The notes under the pieces: generated by a model
What the model saw: only the letters and a program-made list of their open reading frames with translations
Databases searched by the model: none
Told to the model about the DNA's origin: nothing
Made by a program: the position numbers and the translations under genes
Part shown: positions 25,980-38,463 of the stretch, in pieces
How positions within the stretch are numbered: the stretch's first letter is position 1
Layout: each line of letters begins with the position of its first letter
Origin: an uncultured Arachnia sp.
GTDB lineage: Bacteria > Actinomycetota > Actinomycetes > Propionibacteriales > Propionibacteriaceae
Reading direction: 5' to 3'
NCBI GenBank assembly: GCA_947493995.1
Contig: CANLTJ010000001.1
Location: forward strand, 124,001 to 188,000
Length of the DNA stretch: 64,000 nt

Positions 25980-27566
25980 TCAGTCGGAGGGGACGTGGGT
26001 GAAGATGCCGTAGACGATGGCATCCAGCAGCGCCTCCCAGGACGCCTCGATGACGTCCGTGCCCACTCCCACCGTGGTCCACGTCTCCCCGCGCCAGGAC
26101 GTGTCGATCAGCGTGCGGACGGTGGCGTCCGTGCCGTGGCCCTCATCCAGGATGCGGACCCGGTAGTCGGTGAGTTCGAATTCGCTGACCTCCGGGTAGG
26201 CGGAGGCCACCGCCTTGCGGAGCGCCATGTCGAGGGCGTTGACGGGACCGTTGCCCTCCCCCACCACCATCTGCTTCTCGCCCTTGGCGGTGAGCTTCAC
26301 CGTCGCTTCGCTGATCGAACTGTGATCATTCTCCTCGGACAGAACCCTCCAGGAATGCACCTCAATGGGCCTCTCGAGGATCCCCATCTCGTCGCGCAGG
26401 AGCATCTCGAAGCTGGCGTCGCTGGACTCGTAGCTGTAGCCCTCAGCCTCCTTCGCCTTCACCCGGGCCGTGATGCGGGCAGCGAGTTCACGGTCGCTGA
26501 GGTCGACGCCGATCTGTTCACCTTTGATCTGGATGTTGGCCCGGCCCGCCATGTCCGAGATCAGCATGCGCATGTCGTTGCCGACGAGCGCGGGGTCGAT
26601 GTGCTGGTACAGGTTTGGGTCCACCTTGATGGCGCTCGCGTGCAGGCCCGCCTTGTGGGCGAAACTCGACTGCCCCACGTAGGGCTGTCGGCCGAGCAGT
26701 GGCTGGTGCGCCACCAGGGCGATCGCGTGGGCCACGCGCGTGATCTCGGAGAGACGCTCGGGCGGCAACAGGTCCCAGCCGTACTTCAACTGCAGGTTGG
26801 GAATCAGCGCGGACAGGTCGGCATTGCCCGTGCGCTCGCCGTAGCCGTTGAAGGTGCCCTGGACATGCATGACGCCGGCCTCCACCGCTGAGAGCGTGTT
26901 GGCGACGGCGCAGGCCGTGTCGTTGTGGCAGTGCACGCCGAGGTTGGCGCCGGTCTGGGCCGCAGCGCTCACCACATCGCCCATCCAGCTCGGCAGCATG
27001 CCGCCGTTGGTGTCGCACAGGACCACCACCTCGGCCCCGGCCTGGGCTGCGGTACGGACCACGGACAGCGCATACTCCGGGTTGGCGCGGTAGCCGTCGA
27101 AGAAGTGCTCGCAATCGACGAAGACTTTCTTGCCCTGCGAGATGAGGTGCTCGACGGTGTCGCGGACCATCTCGAGGTTCTCCTCGAGCGTGGTGCGCAG
27201 TGCACGGGTGACGTGCTCGTCGTGACTCTTCGCGACGATGCACACGTAGTCCGTCCCGGCATCCACCAGCGCCTGCGTCAGCGTGTCCGTGGCAGCCGAT
27301 CCACCCGGCTTACGGGTGGCCCCGAAGGCGACCAGCTTCGACGTCGTGAGGTTGAGCTCCGTGGCGGCCTCGGCGAAGAACTGCGTATCGCCCGGGCTGG
27401 CGCCCGGCCAGCCGCCCTCGATGAAGGTGACGCCCAGCTCGTCGAGATAGGCAGCGATCTTCAGCTTGTCGGCCACACTGAGCCTCAGTCCCTCCTGCTG
27501 CGCCCCGTCGCGCAGGCTCGTGTCGAAGATGTGGAACTCTTCGGGACATGTGGGTGTCGTCGTCAT
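25980..27566 (-). CDS. cimA: Citramalate synthase
   Basis: Condenses pyruvate and acetyl-CoA to (R)-citramalate, which LeuCD and LeuB convert to 2-oxobutyrate for isoleucine. The 528 aa protein has the DRE-TIM catalytic start [18 protein letters not shown], the metal histidines in [14 protein letters not shown], and the C-terminal LeuA-type regulatory domain (residues about 400-528). The length and the long variant of the catalytic region match CimA rather than 2-isopropylmalate or homocitrate synthase. GGAGGG lies before the chosen ATG at 27566; an extension to 27641 is unsupported. It is divergent from leuB. Confidence 0.9.
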   Translation of the reverse strand: MTTTPTCPEEFHIFDTSLRDGAQQEGLRLSVADKLKIAAYLDELGVTFIEGGWPGASPGDTQFFAEAATELNLTTSKLVAFGATRKPGGSAATDTLTQALVDAGTDYVCIVAKSHDEHVTRALRTTLEENLEMVRDTVEHLISQGKKVFVDCEHFFDGYRANPEYALSVVRTAAQAGAEVVVLCDTNGGMLPSWMGDVVSAAAQTGANLGVHCHNDTACAVANTLSAVEAGVMHVQGTFNGYGERTGNADLSALIPNLQLKYGWDLLPPERLSEITRVAHAIALVAHQPLLGRQPYVGQSSFAHKAGLHASAIKVDPNLYQHIDPALVGNDMRMLISDMAGRANIQIKGEQIGVDLSDRELAARITARVKAKEAEGYSYESSDASFEMLLRDEMGILERPIEVHSWRVLSEENDHSSISEATVKLTAKGEKQMVVGEGNGPVNALDMALRKAVASAYPEVSEFELTDYRVRILDEGHGTDATVRTLIDTSWRGETWTTVGVGTDVIEASWEALLDAIVYGIFTHVPSD

Positions 27567-27649
27567 GGCTACCCTCCAGCTGCTCTCGTTCGGGGCCGAG
27601 GCTACCCCCGTCGTCTCGCTTCGTGGGACACGATGACCCACATGGTGAG

Positions 27650-27682
27650 ACGGCCATCACGCGTGGCCTAGGGTTTCCAACC
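27650..27682 (+). promoter_or_regulatory. Promoter of leuB with minimal leader
   Basis: TAGGGT at about 27669-27674 is a plausible -10, preceded 17 bases earlier by the weak -35 TGAGAC. The leuB ATG at 27683 follows within ten bases and has no ribosome-binding site, suggesting a near-leaderless message. The control region is shared with divergent cimA. Confidence 0.4.
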
Positions 27683-28744
27683 ATGACAACACCATCCGGC
27701 AGGACCTTGGCAGTGATCGGCGGCGACGGTATCGGTCCCGAGGTGACGGCCGAAGCGCTCAAGGTGCTGGCGGCAGCCGCTGGCGAGGAAACCTTCACCT
27801 TCAGCCCCTACGATCTGGGCGCCCAGCGCTGGCAGCGCACCGGCGAAGTGCTCCCGGACACCGTCATGGAAGAACTGAAAGGCGTCGACGCCATCGTGCT
27901 GGGCGCCGTCGGGGCCGCACCCGGCTCGACGACCATTCCCAGTGGCCTCCTCGAGCGCGGGCTCCTCCTGAAGCTGCGCTTCGCATTCGACCACGCCATC
28001 AACCTGCGTCCGTCCCGGCTGTATCCGGGCGTCTCCACCCCTCTCTCGGACGCGGTCACAGCACAGGGAGACATCGACTTCGTCGTTGTTCGGGAGGGCA
28101 CCGAGGGCCTGTACTGCGGCAATGGCGGCGCCGTCCGCACCGGGACGCCTCATGAGCTGGCCACAGAGGTCTCAGTGAACACTGCCCATGGTGTGGAGCG
28201 TGTCGTCCGTGATGCCTTCGAGCGGGCGCGAGCCCGGCGCGGCAAGCTCACCTTGCTGCACAAGCACAACGTACTCGTGAACGCTGGCACGCTGTGGAAC
28301 CGGATCTTCAACGAGGTGGGCACAGAGTACGCGGACGTCGATCGCGACTACCTGCACATCGACGCGGCGATGATCGCCATGGTGGTGAATCCGGCCCAGT
28401 TCGACGTGATCGTGACCGACAACCTGTTCGGCGACATCGTCACCGACCTCGCAGCGGCAGTCACCGGGGGCATCGGCCTCGCGGCCAGCGCCAACATCAA
28501 CCCCAGTGGCGAGTTCCCGTCGATGTTCGAACCGGTTCACGGTTCCGCCCCCGACATCGCCGGCCAGGGCATCGCCGATCCAACGGCGGCCATCTCGTCG
28601 ATGGCTCTGCTGCTGGAGCATCTGGGCATGCGGGAGGAGGCCCGTCGTATCGACGAGGCAGTCGCCGCTGACATCACAGAGAGAACCGCTGGGGGCGTCC
28701 GCACCAGCGAGGTGGGCGACCGCATCGCAGGGCGACTGACCTGA
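27683..28744 (+). CDS. leuB: 3-isopropylmalate dehydrogenase
   Basis: NAD-dependent oxidative decarboxylase of leucine synthesis, which also acts on methylmalate in the citramalate route to isoleucine. The 353 aa protein has [21 protein letters not shown] at the start and the Mg/substrate signature [27 protein letters not shown]. The active-site tyrosine region reads [13 protein letters not shown], and [18 protein letters not shown] lies near the end. The start is set by the family; the frame upstream to 27548 is a shadow of cimA. Confidence 0.95.
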   Translation: MTTPSGRTLAVIGGDGIGPEVTAEALKVLAAAAGEETFTFSPYDLGAQRWQRTGEVLPDTVMEELKGVDAIVLGAVGAAPGSTTIPSGLLERGLLLKLRFAFDHAINLRPSRLYPGVSTPLSDAVTAQGDIDFVVVREGTEGLYCGNGGAVRTGTPHELATEVSVNTAHGVERVVRDAFERARARRGKLTLLHKHNVLVNAGTLWNRIFNEVGTEYADVDRDYLHIDAAMIAMVVNPAQFDVIVTDNLFGDIVTDLAAAVTGGIGLAASANINPSGEFPSMFEPVHGSAPDIAGQGIADPTAAISSMALLLEHLGMREEARRIDEAVAADITERTAGGVRTSEVGDRIAGRLT

Positions 28745-28981
28745 GATTGATCATCTCGCTGGCCGCCGCAAGATCCGAACAGCAACAACACCCCCATCCG
28801 CGTCCTGAGTAGCCGCCATGCACGAGCAGCGGCATATCGAAGGACATCGACCGCCGCACGCCCTTCGATACTCGGCAGGCTCGTTCCTCGCCGGCCGAAC
28901 TCAGGGTACGGGCTTCAGGACAGCTCGGTTCTCACTGGCGCAGCGCTCCCAGGGTCGCACTGCACGCTACGGCGGTTCACT
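28745..28981. repeat. REP-like palindromic repeat between convergent genes
   Basis: This gap between leuB and the GNAT gene holds a nested palindrome. CCTGAGT (28804-28810) pairs with ACTCAGG (28899-28905), and TATCGAAGG (28835-28843) pairs with CCTTCGATA (28862-28870). Each arm contains its own small stem (GCCGC/GCGGC on the left). Sequences of the type CCTTCGATACTC and CCTGAGTAGC recur between genes in many actinobacterial genomes, from general memory. It could also terminate both genes. No coding sequence is evident. Confidence 0.65.
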
Positions 28982-29815
28982 TCAGTAGTGCACCGTCGAC
29001 AGGGCGCCGACGTGTTCGAACCCCAGATGCTCATACGAGCGGATGGCGGGGGTGTTGAAGTCGTTGACGTACAGGGAGACGACGTCGTGGGTGCGGACCA
29101 CGTCCTTGAGCATTCCGGCCAGCGCCGGTACTGACATTCCCGTGCCGCGGAGCTCCGGGTCCACCCACACACCCTGCAACTGGGCCTGGTCGCGGAACTT
29201 GGGCCCGAGATCCGCCTTGAAGATCACCTTGGAGTTCTCGACGATGCCCCACGCATCCCGGTTCTTGATGCGCTCCGCGACGAACGACTCATAGCCGGGA
29301 CCGTACTTGTAGGGCGAGGAGCCGATTTCCTCGGTGTACATGTGCACCGACGCCTCGAGATAGGAGTCGAAATCCTTCATGGTCAACAACCGCACGCGGG
29401 GATCCGCTTCAGAATCCGGCGCTCCGCGTCTCACCATCAGCGGTTGCTTGCGCCGCACATTGACATACGATCCCCAGGACGCGGGCCACCGCTCCGCGAG
29501 CCCCACGAACAGGCCCAGGGCCGTCATGCTGTTGCCGAGAATCGACGAGGCACGCCGGGTGCCCCCGATGGCTCCGACGAATTCGGGAATCGCGTCGGGG
29601 TCCACTCCCGCCGGGAACACCGTTCCCGCGTTCAGGCACACGGCCGTCAGCTTGCCGTCACGTTCGAAGCCGTGCAGCTTGCCCAGCCGTCGTCGGTCCA
29701 CCCCGAACAACCCCACCTTCGCGGCGAGGAAGAGGTTCTCGACGGGGCGCTGCGCCAGGAGTGACTCCACCTCGGCACGATCCGGGGGGCCGAGCAGCCG
29801 GAGCCTGGTGGCCAT
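28982..29815 (-). CDS. GNAT family N-acetyltransferase with DUF4081 domain
   Basis: A 277 aa protein with an N-terminal DUF4081-like region (ESLLAQRPVENLFLAAKV) and a C-terminal GNAT acetyl-CoA-binding fold. The latter includes LQGVWVDPELRGTGMSVPALAGML, with the R/Q-x-x-G-x-G/A-type pyrophosphate loop (RGTGMS). It directly follows ispG (TGA-C-ATG), the same order as Mycobacterium tuberculosis Rv2868c-Rv2867c. The substrate is unknown. The start at 29815 is preferred over 29851, which overlaps ispG. Confidence 0.85.
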   Translation of the reverse strand: MATRLRLLGPPDRAEVESLLAQRPVENLFLAAKVGLFGVDRRRLGKLHGFERDGKLTAVCLNAGTVFPAGVDPDAIPEFVGAIGGTRRASSILGNSMTALGLFVGLAERWPASWGSYVNVRRKQPLMVRRGAPDSEADPRVRLLTMKDFDSYLEASVHMYTEEIGSSPYKYGPGYESFVAERIKNRDAWGIVENSKVIFKADLGPKFRDQAQLQGVWVDPELRGTGMSVPALAGMLKDVVRTHDVVSLYVNDFNTPAIRSYEHLGFEHVGALSTVHY

Positions 29816-29816
29816 G

Positions 29817-30959
29817 TCAGGACACCGCAACCTCGGGCGAACCCAACTCACCCATCTCGTCCGCGATGCGGCGAGCCTCTTGCAACAGCGTCTCCACGAT
29901 CTCCGCCTCCGGCACGGTCTTGATGACCTCGCCCTTCACGAAAATCTGGCCCTTGCCATTGCCGGAAGCGACACCTAAATCGGCTTCGCGAGCCTCGCCG
30001 GGGCCATTGACGACGCATCCCATGACCGCCACGCGCAACGGTGCCTCCAGGCCCTGAAGCCCTTCGGTCACCTGTTCGGCCAGCGTGTAGACGTCCACCT
30101 GGGCGCGGCCGCAGGACGGGCAGGAGACGATGTCCAGCTTCCGGGGACGCAGGTTGAGCGACTCCAGAATCTTCAGCCCCACCTTGATCTCCTCCACTGG
30201 AGGGGCCGACAGAGAAACGCGGATGGTGTCGCCGATGCCCTGGCTCAGCAGCGCGCCGAAGGCCACGGATGACTTGATGGTGCCCTGGAACGCGGGCCCT
30301 GCCTCGGTGACGCCGAGGTGCAGCGGGTAGTCGCACTTCTCACTGAGCAGTTCATAGGCGCGCACCATGACGACGGGATCGTTGTGTTTCACGGAGATCT
30401 TGAAGTCGTGGAAGCCCACGTCCTCGAACAGAGAGGCCTCCCACAGAGCTGATTCCACGAGGGCCTCGGGTGTGGGGGCGCCGTATTTGGCGAGCAGTCG
30501 CTTGTCGAGCGAGCCGGCATTGACACCGATTCGCAGCGAGATGCCCGCGGACTCGGCGGCCTTGGCGATCTCGGCAACCTTGTTGTCGAACTGGATGATG
30601 TTGCCCGGGTTCACGCGCACGGCCGCGCAGCCTGCGTCGATGGCCGCGAAGACGTAGCGCGGTTGGAAATGGATGTCGGCGATCACCGGGATCTGGGACT
30701 TCTGGGCGATGATGTGCAACACATCGGCATCGTCCTGGCTGGGGACGGCGACGCGCACGATGTCGCATCCCGTGGCCGTCAGCTCTGCAATCTGCTGCAG
30801 CGTTCCGTTGATGTCGGTGGTTTTTGTGGTGGTCATCGACTGCACGCTGATGGGCGCGTCGCCACCAACGTGGGTTGTTCCCACCTTGATCTTTCGCGTC
30901 TTCCGCCGGGGCGCGAGGGTGGGGGCGGGTGGTGCGGGCATTCCGAGACTCACGGTCAT
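29817..30959 (-). CDS. ispG: 4-hydroxy-3-methylbut-2-en-1-yl diphosphate synthase
   Basis: IspG (GcpE), 380 aa, converts MEcPP to HMBPP in the non-mevalonate isoprenoid pathway using a [4Fe-4S] cluster. The cluster ligands are visible in [12 protein letters not shown] and [11 protein letters not shown] (three Cys plus one Glu). The TIM-barrel start reads [14 protein letters not shown] and [12 protein letters not shown]. It lies in the conserved order dxr-rip1-ispG-GNAT. Confidence 0.96.
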   Translation of the reverse strand: MTVSLGMPAPPAPTLAPRRKTRKIKVGTTHVGGDAPISVQSMTTTKTTDINGTLQQIAELTATGCDIVRVAVPSQDDADVLHIIAQKSQIPVIADIHFQPRYVFAAIDAGCAAVRVNPGNIIQFDNKVAEIAKAAESAGISLRIGVNAGSLDKRLLAKYGAPTPEALVESALWEASLFEDVGFHDFKISVKHNDPVVMVRAYELLSEKCDYPLHLGVTEAGPAFQGTIKSSVAFGALLSQGIGDTIRVSLSAPPVEEIKVGLKILESLNLRPRKLDIVSCPSCGRAQVDVYTLAEQVTEGLQGLEAPLRVAVMGCVVNGPGEAREADLGVASGNGKGQIFVKGEVIKTVPEAEIVETLLQEARRIADEMGELGSPEVAVS

Positions 30960-30968
30960 GTATTGATC

Positions 30969-32249
30969 CTAGAACAGAGAAATGGGTGTGATGACGTCTG
31001 CGATGATGAGGATGGCCCCTCCGAGGAGCAGGAAGGCGCCCACGAGGTAGACGACGGGGAACATTCTTGCTGTGTCGACGGCACCGGGATCGGGCCGTCC
31101 GCGGAGCTTGTTGAAGCCACGGCGGAGCCATTCGTAGATGGCCCCGGCGACGTGTCCGCCGTCGAGCGGGACGAGTGGGACCACGTTCAGCAACCCGACG
31201 AACAGATTGACGCTCCCCAGCAACGCCATCCAGTTTGCCACGCGATCACCGAGCGAGAACTGGTCAGCGACGCTGAACTCGCCAGCAATCCGGCTGGCAC
31301 CGACGATGGACAGCGGACTGTTGATGTCCCTGGGCTGACCGGTCACCAGATCGGCGGCGACATTGTAAATCCTGACGGGAAACTCCGCAATGGCAATGAG
31401 GGACATCCGCGTCATCTCCCACATCTGGCTGAGCGTGTCCCCCACTCCCCCACGTGTCAGCTCCTCGGTGGGACCCACCCCGAAGAACCCGGCTTCCACC
31501 GTCCTCGTCGGATCCAGGCGGTCCGGCAACTCGGTGATGACCGTATTCGTGGGAGCGAGTTCGACTTCCTGTCCCTCCCTCTCCACGACGACTCGGGCCT
31601 CACCGGCACCATTGTCGCGAATCAGGTCCCCCATCTGTTCCCACGATGTCAGTGTGACGCCATTGAACGACAGCAGCAGGTCCCCCTCCTGCACACCCGC
31701 TTCCGCGGCGGGCGTGGGGGGGTCCGTCGGCAGACATTCGCGCACCTCACGCTCGGCAGGAATGACGCAGTCGCTCACCCGGTCCACCTCCAGAGTGAGC
31801 TGATAAGTGCCGTGGAAAACGTTGATCCCAAGGAAGATCAGGAAGGCCAGAAAAATGTTCATGGAGATTCCGCCCAGCATCACGATGATGCGCTGCCACA
31901 CGGGTTTCTGGTGGAACAGTCTGCCGTCGTCCTCGCGTGTGATCTGGTCGTACTCACCGCGACGGGCGTCGTCGGCAACCCGGCCGATCCAGCTCTTGGT
32001 TCCGGGACGGGCGGGCGGGTACATGCCGAGCAGCTGAACGAATCCTCCCAAGGGGATGGCTTTCACGCCGTACTCGGTCTCTCCGAACCTGCGGGACCAC
32101 AGGGTTTTACCGAATCCGACGAAGTACTTCGGCACCCGCACCCCGAAGATCTTGGCGGGAATGAGGTGGCCCACCTCGTGGAGGGCGATCGAGGCCATGA
32201 TGAGGGCGAAGAAGAGGATCGCGAAGAACACTCCGACCACCACGGTCAT
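30969..32249 (-). CDS. Site-2 intramembrane zinc metalloprotease (Rip1/RseP family)
   Basis: A 426 aa membrane protease that cleaves anti-sigma factors or other membrane substrates within the bilayer. The zinc site HEVGH is at residues 24-28 in the first helix, and the third ligand lies in PLDGGH near residue 370. Between them is a PDZ domain, recognisable at [16 protein letters not shown]. The neighbours dxr and ispG match the genomic setting of M. tuberculosis Rip1 (Rv2869c). The ATG overlaps the dxr stop (ATGA); a longer frame from 32291 is a shadow of dxr. Confidence 0.93.
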   Translation of the reverse strand: MTVVVGVFFAILFFALIMASIALHEVGHLIPAKIFGVRVPKYFVGFGKTLWSRRFGETEYGVKAIPLGGFVQLLGMYPPARPGTKSWIGRVADDARRGEYDQITREDDGRLFHQKPVWQRIIVMLGGISMNIFLAFLIFLGINVFHGTYQLTLEVDRVSDCVIPAEREVRECLPTDPPTPAAEAGVQEGDLLLSFNGVTLTSWEQMGDLIRDNGAGEARVVVEREGQEVELAPTNTVITELPDRLDPTRTVEAGFFGVGPTEELTRGGVGDTLSQMWEMTRMSLIAIAEFPVRIYNVAADLVTGQPRDINSPLSIVGASRIAGEFSVADQFSLGDRVANWMALLGSVNLFVGLLNVVPLVPLDGGHVAGAIYEWLRRGFNKLRGRPDPGAVDTARMFPVVYLVGAFLLLGGAILIIADVITPISLF

Positions 32250-33448
32250 GCGCGCGCCTCCACAAGTTCGGCCGCACGCTGACGGCCCCACGCGTCGGCG
32301 GCGAGCACGGCGTCGACATCCATGTCGCGATCACTCACGTGACCATCCACCAGGTGCTCGTCGAGACACGCCTCGATGGTGGCGACGATGTCGATGAAGG
32401 ACAGCTTGCCCTCGCTGAAGGCGTCGACGCAGGTCTCGTTGGCGGCGTTGAACACGGCTGGGGCGGTGCCCGCGGCTTTGCCGGCGCGACGAGCGAGGCT
32501 GACGGCCGGGAAGGTACGGTCGTCCAGCGGTTCGAATGTCCAGGTGGCTGCCTGACTCCAGTCGCAGGGCGCAGCGGCGGCTGGCAGCCGCTCCGGCCAG
32601 GTCAGTGCGAGCGCAATGGGCAGCCGCATGTCAGGCGGCGAGACCTGGGCGAGCGTGGAGCCATCCACGAACTCGACCATCGAATGGACCACCGACTGGG
32701 GGTGCACCACGACGGTGATGTCGTCCAGCGCCACATCGTAGAGAAGTCCCGCCTCCAGGAGTTCCAAACCTTTGTTCACGAGCGTCGCAGAGTTGATGGT
32801 GATGACGCGGCCCATGTCCCACGTCGGGTGCGCCATTGCCTGTTGAGGGGTCACGCTCGCGAGCTCCTCAGCAGTCCGCCCACGGAATGGGCCGCCCGAG
32901 GCCGTCAGGATCAGACGCGAAACCTCGTCTGCCCTGCCACCCCGCAGAGCCTGAGCGAATGCGGAGTGCTCAGAATCGACGGCGACGAGCTGCCCCTCGG
33001 CGGCGGCGCTCGTCACGAGGCGCCCACCGATGACCAGCGACTCCTTGTTCGCCAGCGCCAGGGTGGTCCCAGCCTCAAGGCAGGCCAGGGTCGGGCGGAG
33101 CCCGGCAGCGCCCGTCACGGCATTGACCACGACGTCGGCATCCATCGCGGCAAGTTCAGTGGCAGCATCCGGCCCGAGGAGCAGTTTCGGCAGCTCCGTC
33201 TCCCCCAGGCTCCAACCCCTCCGGTCAGCCTCGGCATACAGCTCTTGCATGAGGTCGCGGGCTGCGGAGGCTTTCGCCAGCGCGACCACCCTCGGACGGA
33301 ACTCGGCGATCTGTTGCGCCAGGAGCCGGGTCTGCGAGCCGGACGCCGCGAGGCCGACGACGTGGAAACAATCCCGGCGACTGCCGATGACATCGAGGGT
33401 CTGGGTACCAATGGAGCCGGTACTGCCCAACAAAATCACTCTGCGCAC
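32246..33448 (-). CDS. dxr: 1-deoxy-D-xylulose 5-phosphate reductoisomerase
   Basis: Catalyses the second step of the non-mevalonate isoprenoid pathway, DXP to MEP with NADPH. The 400 aa protein has the nucleotide-binding start [18 protein letters not shown], the block [13 protein letters not shown], the metal/substrate residues in [11 protein letters not shown], and the flexible loop containing [21 protein letters not shown]. It is the first gene of the dxr-rip1-ispG-GNAT run. Confidence 0.96.
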   Translation of the reverse strand: MRRVILLGSTGSIGTQTLDVIGSRRDCFHVVGLAASGSQTRLLAQQIAEFRPRVVALAKASAARDLMQELYAEADRRGWSLGETELPKLLLGPDAATELAAMDADVVVNAVTGAAGLRPTLACLEAGTTLALANKESLVIGGRLVTSAAAEGQLVAVDSEHSAFAQALRGGRADEVSRLILTASGGPFRGRTAEELASVTPQQAMAHPTWDMGRVITINSATLVNKGLELLEAGLLYDVALDDITVVVHPQSVVHSMVEFVDGSTLAQVSPPDMRLPIALALTWPERLPAAAAPCDWSQAATWTFEPLDDRTFPAVSLARRAGKAAGTAPAVFNAANETCVDAFSEGKLSFIDIVATIEACLDEHLVDGHVSDRDMDVDAVLAADAWGRQRAAELVEARA

Positions 33449-33501
33449 GGGGCAAGTCTTTCACGCCACACAACTGCGGCCAGCCCCGGCAGTGAGGCCA
33501 G

Positions 33502-34941
<1,440 letters not shown>

Positions 34942-35036
34942 TCACGACGAAGAAGCGATGGACAGCACCCGGCCCGGAAGCCCGGGGACCGTCGCGCGAA
35001 CGGATGTGCTGCCAATAGTCAACACGAACAGCGTTG

Positions 35037-36158
35037 TCACGGCGTGTTGGCGGCGGCCAACTGGCCGCACGCCCCGTCGATCTCGCTGCCACGGGTGTCC
35101 CGCAGCGTCACGGGAACTCCCCGTCGTTCCAGTGTGGTGACGAAGGCCCGCTCATCCTCCCTGCGCGATGCGGTCCATTTCGATCCGGGAGTGGGGTTCA
35201 GTGGGATGAGGTTGACGTGCACCCACCCCCAGTCGCCGCGGCGCTTCAGGACGTCACACAGCAGTTCGGCCCGGGCCACCGAGTCGTTGATATCGCGCAT
35301 CAGGGCGTACTCGATGGAGACGCGACGCTTCGTGCGTCGCGCATACTCCCACGCGGCGTCCACCACCTCGTCGACCTTCCAGCGATTGTTGATGGGGACG
35401 ATCTCATCGCGCAGTTCATCGTCGGGGGCATGGAGCGACACGGCCAGCGTGAGCGGTAGACCCTCCTCCGTCATCGCGTGAATCCTGTTCACGAGTCCGA
35501 CGGTGGAGACGGTGATGCCCCGGGCGCTCATCCCGAACCCGTTGGGGGACGGCTCGATCAGCGTCCGGATCGAGCCCATGACCGCGTTGTAGTTCGCCAG
35601 CGGCTCGCCCATCCCCATGAACACGATGTTGTTCAGGCGCCCAGTGGTACCCGGTACCTCACCTGCGGCCAGCATCTGGTTGGCGGCCAGCGCCTGTATC
35701 GTGATCTCTGCCTGACTCAGGTTCCGCTGCAATCCACCCTGACCGGTGGCGCAGAAGGGGCAGGCCATGCCGCAGCCCGCCTGCGACGAGATGCACAGCG
35801 TGGAGCGGTTGGGGTAGCGCATCAGCACCGATTCCAACAGCGTGCCGTCGTGGAGCTTCCACAGAGTCTTGATGGTGGCACCCTGATCGGCCGTCCGCCT
35901 CGTGGAGTGCTGCAGGAGGTTGGGGAACAGCTGTTCGTTCAGATCGTCACGGATGGCCGCAGGAATGTCGGACCAGCTCGTGGCATCGTCGGAGAGGTTG
36001 TCGAAGACGTGACGGGAAATCTGGTCAGCCCGGAAGGCAGGCAGACCGAGGGCCTTGGCAGCGTCGCGTCGTTCGTCCGGATCCAGGTCCAGCCAGTGGC
36101 GCGGTGGTTTGCCGCGGCGAGGCGCCTCGAAGATCAGCGGCAGAAGTGTCTTTTCCAT
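35037..36158 (-). CDS. rlmN: Dual-specificity rRNA/tRNA adenine C2 methyltransferase (RlmN)
   Basis: Radical-SAM enzyme, 373 aa, that methylates A2503 of 23S rRNA and A37 of some tRNAs at C2. The cluster motif is C129-x3-C133-x2-C136 (CGMACPFC). [18 protein letters not shown] follows, and the catalytic cysteine region near the C-terminus reads [12 protein letters not shown]. It starts one base before the cdsA stop region ends (TGA-C-ATG order), within the pyrH-frr-cdsA-rlmN run typical of actinobacteria. Confidence 0.95.
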   Translation of the reverse strand: MEKTLLPLIFEAPRRGKPPRHWLDLDPDERRDAAKALGLPAFRADQISRHVFDNLSDDATSWSDIPAAIRDDLNEQLFPNLLQHSTRRTADQGATIKTLWKLHDGTLLESVLMRYPNRSTLCISSQAGCGMACPFCATGQGGLQRNLSQAEITIQALAANQMLAAGEVPGTTGRLNNIVFMGMGEPLANYNAVMGSIRTLIEPSPNGFGMSARGITVSTVGLVNRIHAMTEEGLPLTLAVSLHAPDDELRDEIVPINNRWKVDEVVDAAWEYARRTKRRVSIEYALMRDINDSVARAELLCDVLKRRGDWGWVHVNLIPLNPTPGSKWTASRREDERAFVTTLERRGVPVTLRDTRGSEIDGACGQLAAANTP

Positions 36159-36159
36159 G

Positions 36160-37023
36160 TCAGGCTCCCAAGCTCAGTTGCAGGACGAGCCAGCCGAGCG
36201 GGACGGCGACCAGCATCGAGTCGAGCCGGTCCATCACTCCTCCGTGGCCGGGCAGGAAATTGGACATGTCCTTGATGCCTGCATCTCGTTTGATCAGCGA
36301 CTCGGCGAGGTCGCCCAATGTGCCAGCCAGAGACAGCGCAAAACCCAGGATCACACCGACCCACCACGGAGCCCCCAGCAGGAACACGACGAAGAGCGCG
36401 CCCGCGAGACCGGTGAACGCCATGGCTCCCAGGAGCCCCTCCCAGGTCTTGCTGGGACTGATGAGGGGCGCCATTTTGTGGCGGCCGAGTTGTGATCCGA
36501 CGGCGTAGGCCGCGATGTCGGAGACCACCACACAGGAGATGAGAATGACCAGCCTCATCGCGCCGTCGTCAGCGGCAAACACCAGGGGAACGAAGACGCC
36601 GAGCAGCGGAATGTAGGCAATGAGGAACCCGCTGGCCGCGGCGTCGCGCATGAACCCTTCCGGTCCTTTGCGCAGACGCACCAGCAGGGATACCAGCATG
36701 GTTCCCGCGACGCACACCATGACGAATTCGACCGGTGTCAGCGGGAACGTGACAAGCGACACCGCGTAGCCACCGACGAAGCTGATGCCCGTGCCCACAA
36801 CGATCACCCCGGCGCTCGCATGCATGCCCTTGCGCTGCAGTGCCCGGTCAAGCTCGACGACCGCGAGGCAGAGTGCAAGTCCGATCACCGCGATGAAGAG
36901 CCACGGAAGGAACAGCAACCCGCCGGCCACCGTCACAAAAGCGACGATGCCGACGCCGAGCGCCACCGGAAGGTTTCGCCCGGCGGGGGGCTTGGGCGGG
37001 AGGGCGCTGTCGGCTGTCGTCAT
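36160..37023 (-). CDS. cdsA: Phosphatidate cytidylyltransferase
   Basis: Integral membrane enzyme, 287 aa, making CDP-diacylglycerol for phospholipid synthesis. The CDS signature is in the C-terminal third: [12 protein letters not shown], then [16 protein letters not shown] and [15 protein letters not shown], with the metal-binding aspartates. About eight hydrophobic segments precede and surround it. Its ATG shares one base with the frr stop (TGATG). Confidence 0.95.
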   Translation of the reverse strand: MTTADSALPPKPPAGRNLPVALGVGIVAFVTVAGGLLFLPWLFIAVIGLALCLAVVELDRALQRKGMHASAGVIVVGTGISFVGGYAVSLVTFPLTPVEFVMVCVAGTMLVSLLVRLRKGPEGFMRDAAASGFLIAYIPLLGVFVPLVFAADDGAMRLVILISCVVVSDIAAYAVGSQLGRHKMAPLISPSKTWEGLLGAMAFTGLAGALFVVFLLGAPWWVGVILGFALSLAGTLGDLAESLIKRDAGIKDMSNFLPGHGGVMDRLDSMLVAVPLGWLVLQLSLGA

Positions 37024-37580
37024 CAGACTTCGCTGAGCTCCGTTTCCTTGTTCTTCAACAGCTCGTCGATGCTGTCCACAAACTTCTTGGTGGAGCCGTC
37101 AATCGCCTTCTCCGCCCGGGTCAGGTCGTCCTCGCTGATCTCGCCATCCTTCTGGAGCTTCTTCAGCTGATCCATTGCCTGGCGGCGTGCGTTGCGGACA
37201 ACGACGCGGGCATCCTCGGCCTTGGACTTGGCTAGCTTGACGTACTCCTTGCGGCGATCCTCAGTCAGCTGGGGCATGACGATGCGGATGGAGTTCCCGT
37301 CGTTGCTGGGGTTCACCCCGAGATCAGCGTCCCGGATGGCCTTCTCGATGGCGCCCATGGCGCTCCGGTCGAAGGGAGTGATCAGCAGCGAGCGCGGATC
37401 GGTTGAGGTGAACGTGGCGAGCTGTTGCAGGGGTGTCGGGGCCCCGTAGTACTCCGCCTGAATGCGGTTGAACATGGCGGGGTGTGCGCGACCGGTGCGA
37501 ATGGTTGCCAGGTCCTCCCGTGCAAATTCCACCGCCTGCTGCATCCTGGTCTGGGCGTCCTTCTGTACTTCGGCAATCAT
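37023..37580 (-). CDS. frr: Ribosome recycling factor
   Basis: Splits the post-termination ribosome together with EF-G. The 185 aa protein matches the family length. The segment VEFAREDLATIRTGRAHPAMFNRIQAEYYG is the diagnostic N-terminal block, and the domain-II region LTEDRRKEYVKLAKSKAEDARVVVRNARRQAMD is also clear. It follows pyrH by 45 bases. Confidence 0.97.
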   Translation of the reverse strand: MIAEVQKDAQTRMQQAVEFAREDLATIRTGRAHPAMFNRIQAEYYGAPTPLQQLATFTSTDPRSLLITPFDRSAMGAIEKAIRDADLGVNPSNDGNSIRIVMPQLTEDRRKEYVKLAKSKAEDARVVVRNARRQAMDQLKKLQKDGEISEDDLTRAEKAIDGSTKKFVDSIDELLKNKETELSEV

Positions 37581-37625
37581 GATGGTTTCGCGTGTTCCTT
37601 CCGCTTGGGTGACTGACTGGAGCTA

Positions 37626-38339
37626 TCAGCGGGACAGCCTGGTGCCGATGTGATCGCGGTTGACCACCCGGGCGATGTTGCCCCTGACTGAGAGGTTGAA
37701 GAAGACGATGGACAGATCATTGTCTCGTGCGAGGGCGATGGCCGTGGCATCGGCGACCTTCAGATCCTCGCTGAGGAACTGGTCGTAGGTCAGTGACTCA
37801 TACATGACGGCATCGGGATTGGTGGCGGGATCAGCGTTGAACACGCCGTCGACACCCTGTTTACCCATGAGCAGCACCTCAGCGCTGATCTCCAGCGCAC
37901 GCTGGGCTGCGACGGTGTCGGTGGAGAAGTACGGCATTCCGGAGCCCGCCCCGAAAATCACGAGCCGCCCCTTTTCAAGGTGTCTCTCGGCGCGCCGGGG
38001 AATGTAGTCCTCAGCCACCTGTCCCATGGTGATGGCGGACTGCACGCGGGTTTCGATCCCGGCCTTCTCGCAGAAGTCCTGCAGGGCGAGGCAGTTCATG
38101 ACCGTTCCGAGCATGCCCATGTAGTCGGCGCGGTCCCTGGCCATGCCACTACGGCTCAGCTCGGCGCCACGGAAGTAATTGCCACCCCCGACGACGACTG
38201 CCACCTCCGTCCCTGCGCGTACGACGTCGGCGATTTCGGATGCCATGCCCTCGACGATTGCCGGATCGACGCCCAGCTTGCCACCGCCGAAGACTTCACC
38301 GGAGAGCTTCAGCAGGACGCGTTTGTATGGCTTGCTCAT
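37626..38339 (-). CDS. pyrH: UMP kinase
   Basis: Hexameric bacterial UMP kinase, 237 aa, of the amino-acid kinase fold. The start [14 protein letters not shown] is the phosphate-binding block, and [34 protein letters not shown] is the UMP-binding segment. AAAGG lies before the ATG. Transcription of pyrH and its followers is separated from tsf by a strong hairpin, so it likely has its own promoter in the 124-base gap. Confidence 0.97.
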   Translation of the reverse strand: MSKPYKRVLLKLSGEVFGGGKLGVDPAIVEGMASEIADVVRAGTEVAVVVGGGNYFRGAELSRSGMARDRADYMGMLGTVMNCLALQDFCEKAGIETRVQSAITMGQVAEDYIPRRAERHLEKGRLVIFGAGSGMPYFSTDTVAAQRALEISAEVLLMGKQGVDGVFNADPATNPDAVMYESLTYDQFLSEDLKVADATAIALARDNDLSIVFFNLSVRGNIARVVNRDHIGTRLSR

Positions 38340-38401
38340 GAGCGCCTTTCGATCGGATGGCTGTCAGCCTATCGCCTGCCAGGAGGGTGGGCACATGCGA
38401 G

Positions 38402-38444
38402 GACGGCGTACCGCCTGCGACGTGGTCGCGGGCGGTACGCCGTC
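38402..38444 (-). terminator. Terminator after tsf
   Basis: A perfect 14-base stem, GACGGCGTACCGCC (38402-38415) with GGCGGTACGCCGTC (38431-38444), encloses a 15-base loop. It sits directly after tsf and before pyrH. No U-run follows, as is common in high-GC actinobacteria. It should end most rpsB-tsf transcription. Confidence 0.8.
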
Positions 38445-38463
38445 AACATGATCGGTGCGGAGG

